Assembly: GCA_963735955.1 (NCBI GenBank)
Contig: CAVTND010000009.1
Coordinates: 62,001 to 126,000, forward strand
DNA: 64,000 bases
Reading direction: 5' to 3'
Source of the DNA: CAVTND01 sp963735955
GTDB lineage: Bacteria; Pseudomonadota; Gammaproteobacteria; Burkholderiales; Burkholderiaceae_F
Under the pieces are notes generated by a model. It saw only the letters and a program-made list of their open reading frames with translations. It was not told the DNA's origin and did no database searches. The position numbers were made by a program, and so were the translations under genes. Below are positions 62,098 through 64,000 of this stretch, piece by piece. Position 1 is the stretch's first letter; every line of letters starts with the position of its first letter.

Positions 62098-62937
62098 TCA
62101 CGCGGCCAGTAGAGCCGGTTCGGCCAGCACGCCGTGGGCGCGACTGCGCTCGTCCAGCAGTTGCTCGAAATCGGGCACCTTGTCGTCGCGCTCGATCAGC
62201 GTCGGGCGCGCGCCGATGCGCGCGATCAAGCGCTCGAATAGCGCCCACACCGCGGGAGCAATCGGCGCGTCATGCGAGTCGACCAGCAATTGAGCGCCGA
62301 GTGCCGGATCAGCCGAATGGCCGGCCAGATGGATTTCATCGATCAGCGTCGCTGGAAATGCATCGAGATAAGTTGCAGCGTCGAAGCCGAGATTGCTCGC
62401 GCTGACGAAGACATTGTTGACGTCGAGCAGAAGGCCGCAGCCGGTACGGCCGGCCAGCTCGGTCAGGAAATCGATCTCGCTGAACTCGTGGCCATCAATG
62501 GTCAAGTAGTGCGACGGATTTTCGATTGCGATGCGGCGCTGCAGCCGATCCTGAGTGCGGCCTATGTTGGACGCGAGGTGCGCCAGCGATTCGCGGGTCC
62601 GCGGGAACGGCAGCAGATCAGGGAAATAGGTACCGCGCCAGGCCGACCAGGCCAGATGTTCCGAGACCAGCGCTGGCTCGAAACGCGTGACAAGACGCGC
62701 CAGCCGTTCCAGGTGCATCCCATCCAGCTCTGCGGCCGACGCGAGCGACAGGCCGACGCCATGCAGGGACAGGGGATGACGTTCCCGAATCGAGCTGAGC
62801 CACGCCAGGCGCGGCCCGCCGTCGATCATGTAGTTTTCCGGATGAACTTCGAACCACAGGCCATCCGCGGAGCAGTCATGTGCCGGCTCGAAATGTTGCG
62901 GCTTGAGCCCCAGCCCCGCGGACAGCGTGGTCGTCAT
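62098..62937 (-). CDS. bufB: DUF692 multinuclear non-heme iron oxidase (MNIO), BufB-like
   Basis: 279 residues from the ATG at 62937; longer readings would run through bufA1. TIM-barrel metal ligands in family order: WFEVHPENYM, SLHGVGLSL, SEHLAW, AIENPSHYL, LLLDVNNVFVSASN, IDEIHLAGH and VDSHDAPI. MNIO enzymes use a di- or tri-iron centre to oxidise cysteine or other residues of a precursor peptide, for example to thiooxazole in bufferins. Its precursor is the DUF2282 protein encoded 20 nt upstream. Confidence 0.95.
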   Translation of the reverse strand: MTTTLSAGLGLKPQHFEPAHDCSADGLWFEVHPENYMIDGGPRLAWLSSIRERHPLSLHGVGLSLASAAELDGMHLERLARLVTRFEPALVSEHLAWSAWRGTYFPDLLPFPRTRESLAHLASNIGRTQDRLQRRIAIENPSHYLTIDGHEFSEIDFLTELAGRTGCGLLLDVNNVFVSASNLGFDAATYLDAFPATLIDEIHLAGHSADPALGAQLLVDSHDAPIAPAVWALFERLIARIGARPTLIERDDKVPDFEQLLDERSRAHGVLAEPALLAA

Positions 62938-62957
62938 CGTCAGGCGGGCGCCGGACC

Positions 62958-63242
62958 CTAGCTCTTGACCGGTGTCAGCGAACCCATTCCCTTCGGAGTC
63001 TTGATGGTCGTGCAGGTGCCCTTGGCCACGTATTTCCAGGAATTGCCCTGGTAGTCGGCCTTTGAGGTGCCGGCACAGGTGGTGCCTGCGCCCGCGGCGC
63101 AGTCGTTCTTGCCGGCCATGGCCACGCCGTAGCACTTGTCCATTTTCTTGTCCATGTCCGGCGTGCCCTTCTCTTGGGCCAGCGCGCTGGCTGAAACGAA
63201 GGCGGACAAGGCTACCGCGATGGCAAGGGATGAGTTCTTCAT
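62958..63242 (-). CDS. bufA1: bufferin-type RiPP precursor (DUF2282), BufA1-like
   Basis: 94 residues from the ATG at 63242 (AGGAG upstream). A signal peptide (residues 1-22) is followed by a core with four cysteines at 37, 48, 56 and 77: CYGVAMAGKNDCAAGAGTTC ... AKGTCTTIKTPKG. This is the four-Cys DUF2282 pattern of bufferins, periplasmic peptides whose cysteines are modified by the MNIO enzyme and which sequester copper. First gene of bufA1-bufB-bufC-doxX. A sigma-F-type promoter precedes it at 63343-63318. Confidence 0.95.
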   Translation of the reverse strand: MKNSSLAIAVALSAFVSASALAQEKGTPDMDKKMDKCYGVAMAGKNDCAAGAGTTCAGTSKADYQGNSWKYVAKGTCTTIKTPKGMGSLTPVKS

Positions 63243-63317
63243 TGATCGCTCCTGTTGAGGTTGAGTCAAGCGACCGCCGCCTTGGCGTTCAACGCGGGCC
63301 GACGGTCTGGGCGTAAG

Positions 63318-63343
63318 TTCGATGCCAGTGTCGATCCGGTTAC
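63318..63343 (-). promoter_or_regulatory. ECF (SigF-type) promoter of the bufferin operon
   Basis: On the reverse strand GTAACC (63343-63338) is followed after exactly 16 nt by CGAA (63321-63318). The same pair with the same spacing occurs in the forward direction ahead of the ECF gene. It matches, as I recall, the GTAACC-N16-CGAA promoter of the Caulobacter SigF regulon, which includes DUF2282/DUF692 operons. Confidence 0.85.
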
Positions 63344-63383
63344 AGGCGCGGGCACAATTCGCGCCTGCCCGGACGTCCTCACT

Positions 63384-63409
63384 GTAACCAATTCGCCGCC
63401 GGCAGCGAA
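63384..63409 (+). promoter_or_regulatory. autoregulatory ECF (SigF-type) promoter of the sigma gene
   Basis: GTAACC (63384-63389), 16 nt, CGAA (63406-63409), identical in layout to the reverse-strand promoter 40 nt away. It places the transcription start about 10-15 nt before the GTG at 63429, which supports that GTG as the start codon and rules out longer readings of the sigma gene. Confidence 0.85.
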
Positions 63410-63428
63410 TCACTGGAAAGTAGGACGC

Positions 63429-63995
63429 GTGACGCTCCGCGAGACCGCCGAAGACGCACGTGAACAACGGCTGCAGTCCCTGCTGCTGGCGGCGCTCGCC
63501 GGCGACGGGGCGGCATATCACCTGTTCTTGCGCGAGCTGGCGGCGCATCTGCGCGGATTCCTGCGCAGGCGCCTGTCCGGCTGGCCCGATGAAGTCGAGG
63601 ACCTGATGCAGGAAACCCTGATGGCTGTCCACAATCAACGCGCTAGTTACGACTCCGGACAGCCGCTGACGGCCTGGCTGCATGCGATCGCCCGATACAA
63701 GCTGATCGACTGGTTGCGACGCCACGGTAGGCAGGGCGCCCGGAACGATCCACTCGACGAAGAACTCGAGGTGCTGGCGACATCGGACCAGGCCGCGAAC
63801 GAGGCAAGGCGTGACGTCACCAAGTTGCTCGACGCGCTGCCCGATCGGCAACGCCTGCCGATCGTGCACATGAAGCTCGAAGGGCGGTCGGTGCTGGAGA
63901 CCGCGCGGCTGACCGGCATGTCGGAGTCCGCGGTCAAGATCGGCGTGCATCGCGGCATGAAAGCACTCGCGGCGCTGGTCAGGAACGCCCCATGA
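63429..63995 (+). CDS. ECF RNA polymerase sigma factor, SigF-like
   Basis: 188 residues from the GTG at 63429, with TAGGA just upstream and the ECF promoter immediately before. Region 2: FLRELAAHLRGFLRRRLSGWPDEVEDLMQETLMAVHNQRASYDSGQPLTAWLHAIARYKLIDWLRR. Region 4: DVTKLLDALPDRQRLPIVHMKLEGRSVLETARLTGMSESAVKIGVHRGMKALAALV. It should transcribe its own operon and the divergent bufferin operon. Its stop overlaps the next ATG (63992) as ATGA, the usual arrangement with a DUF1109 (NrsF-type) membrane anti-sigma factor. Confidence 0.93.
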   Translation: MTLRETAEDAREQRLQSLLLAALAGDGAAYHLFLRELAAHLRGFLRRRLSGWPDEVEDLMQETLMAVHNQRASYDSGQPLTAWLHAIARYKLIDWLRRHGRQGARNDPLDEELEVLATSDQAANEARRDVTKLLDALPDRQRLPIVHMKLEGRSVLETARLTGMSESAVKIGVHRGMKALAALVRNAP

Positions 63996-64000
63996 ACACC
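63992..64000 (+). CDS. start of the next gene, probable anti-sigma factor (cut by window end)
   Basis: ATG AAC ACC overlaps the sigma-factor stop as ATGA. Only three codons are visible, so identity is inferred solely from the known sigF-nrsF (DUF1109) gene order. Confidence 0.35.

Noticed and set aside
62958..63950. 330-residue reverse-strand frame containing the bufferin precursor
   Set aside because: The upstream part lies over the ECF promoter and sigma gene; the signal peptide and AGGAG site place the start at 63242.
63255..63995. Longer reading of the sigma factor from 63255
   Set aside because: The autoregulatory promoter at 63384-63409 lies inside the extra part, so translation must start after it, at 63429.

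Overview
The window is high-GC chromosomal DNA, by my estimate in the mid-60s percent, from a betaproteobacterium, most likely of the order Burkholderiales. The reasons are a Bug/TctC-type solute receptor, a DUF3563 protein, a sulfate-assimilation operon that carries DUF934 instead of CysJ, and the general gene style. I saw no tRNA, rRNA, CRISPR array, prophage or insertion sequence. This placement is inference from gene content; no phylogeny was run.

Layout: 1-5.6 kb holds the end of a D-amino-acid dehydrogenase-like gene, a class III aminotransferase and a TAXI-type TRAP transporter. 5.6-17.5 kb is a sulfur island. A reverse-strand operon (cysI, DUF934, cysH, cysD, cysN, SUMT) diverges from a sulfate ABC importer (sbp, cysT, cysW, cysA), followed by a TauE/SafE exporter and a CbiX/SirB chelatase. 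17.5-23.5 kb has an SRAP protein, a QseBC-like two-component system, DedA, a BON protein, DUF3563 and a LysR regulator. 23.7-27 kb is the fused isobutyryl-CoA mutase icmF. 27-34 kb has small envelope proteins, a broken beta-propeller gene, a cupin, 6-phosphogluconate dehydrogenase, gluconokinase and a Bug receptor. 34.2-39.4 kb is an NHEJ locus (broken ligD, ku, a MerR-TPR protein) beside a YecE-like gene. 39.4-47.2 kb has an alcohol dehydrogenase, a P-type ATPase fused to a universal stress domain, a yybP-ykoY (Mn2+) riboswitch leading into a LysR gene, an Fe(II)/2OG dioxygenase and a secreted cytochrome c. 47.3-59.1 kb is mixed metabolism and signalling. 59.1-64 kb has a CorA-like protein and a bufferin-type RiPP operon (bufA1, bufB, bufC, doxX) facing its ECF sigma gene.

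The best new signals are regulatory. (1) Two divergent copies of GTAACC-N16-CGAA sit between the bufferin operon and the ECF sigma gene, giving an autoregulated circuit readable from the DNA. (2) A good sigma-70 promoter with a LysR-type box drives a Mn2+ riboswitch whose only downstream gene on that strand is a LysR regulator. (3) The ATPase-stress-protein fusion has a strong in-frame ribosome binding site and ATG exactly at the start of the stress domain. (4) A 39-bp nested palindrome flanked by direct repeats lies in the DUF3563/LysR gap. (5) A LiuR-like palindrome precedes icmF.

Four genes (beta-propeller, ligD, metzincin protease, GST) together carry about 14 single-base frame changes. 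Their motifs are otherwise intact and there are no reconstructed nonsense codons, while the other roughly 50 genes read cleanly. This is either concentrated gene decay or assembly error and should be settled from reads before any biology is claimed.
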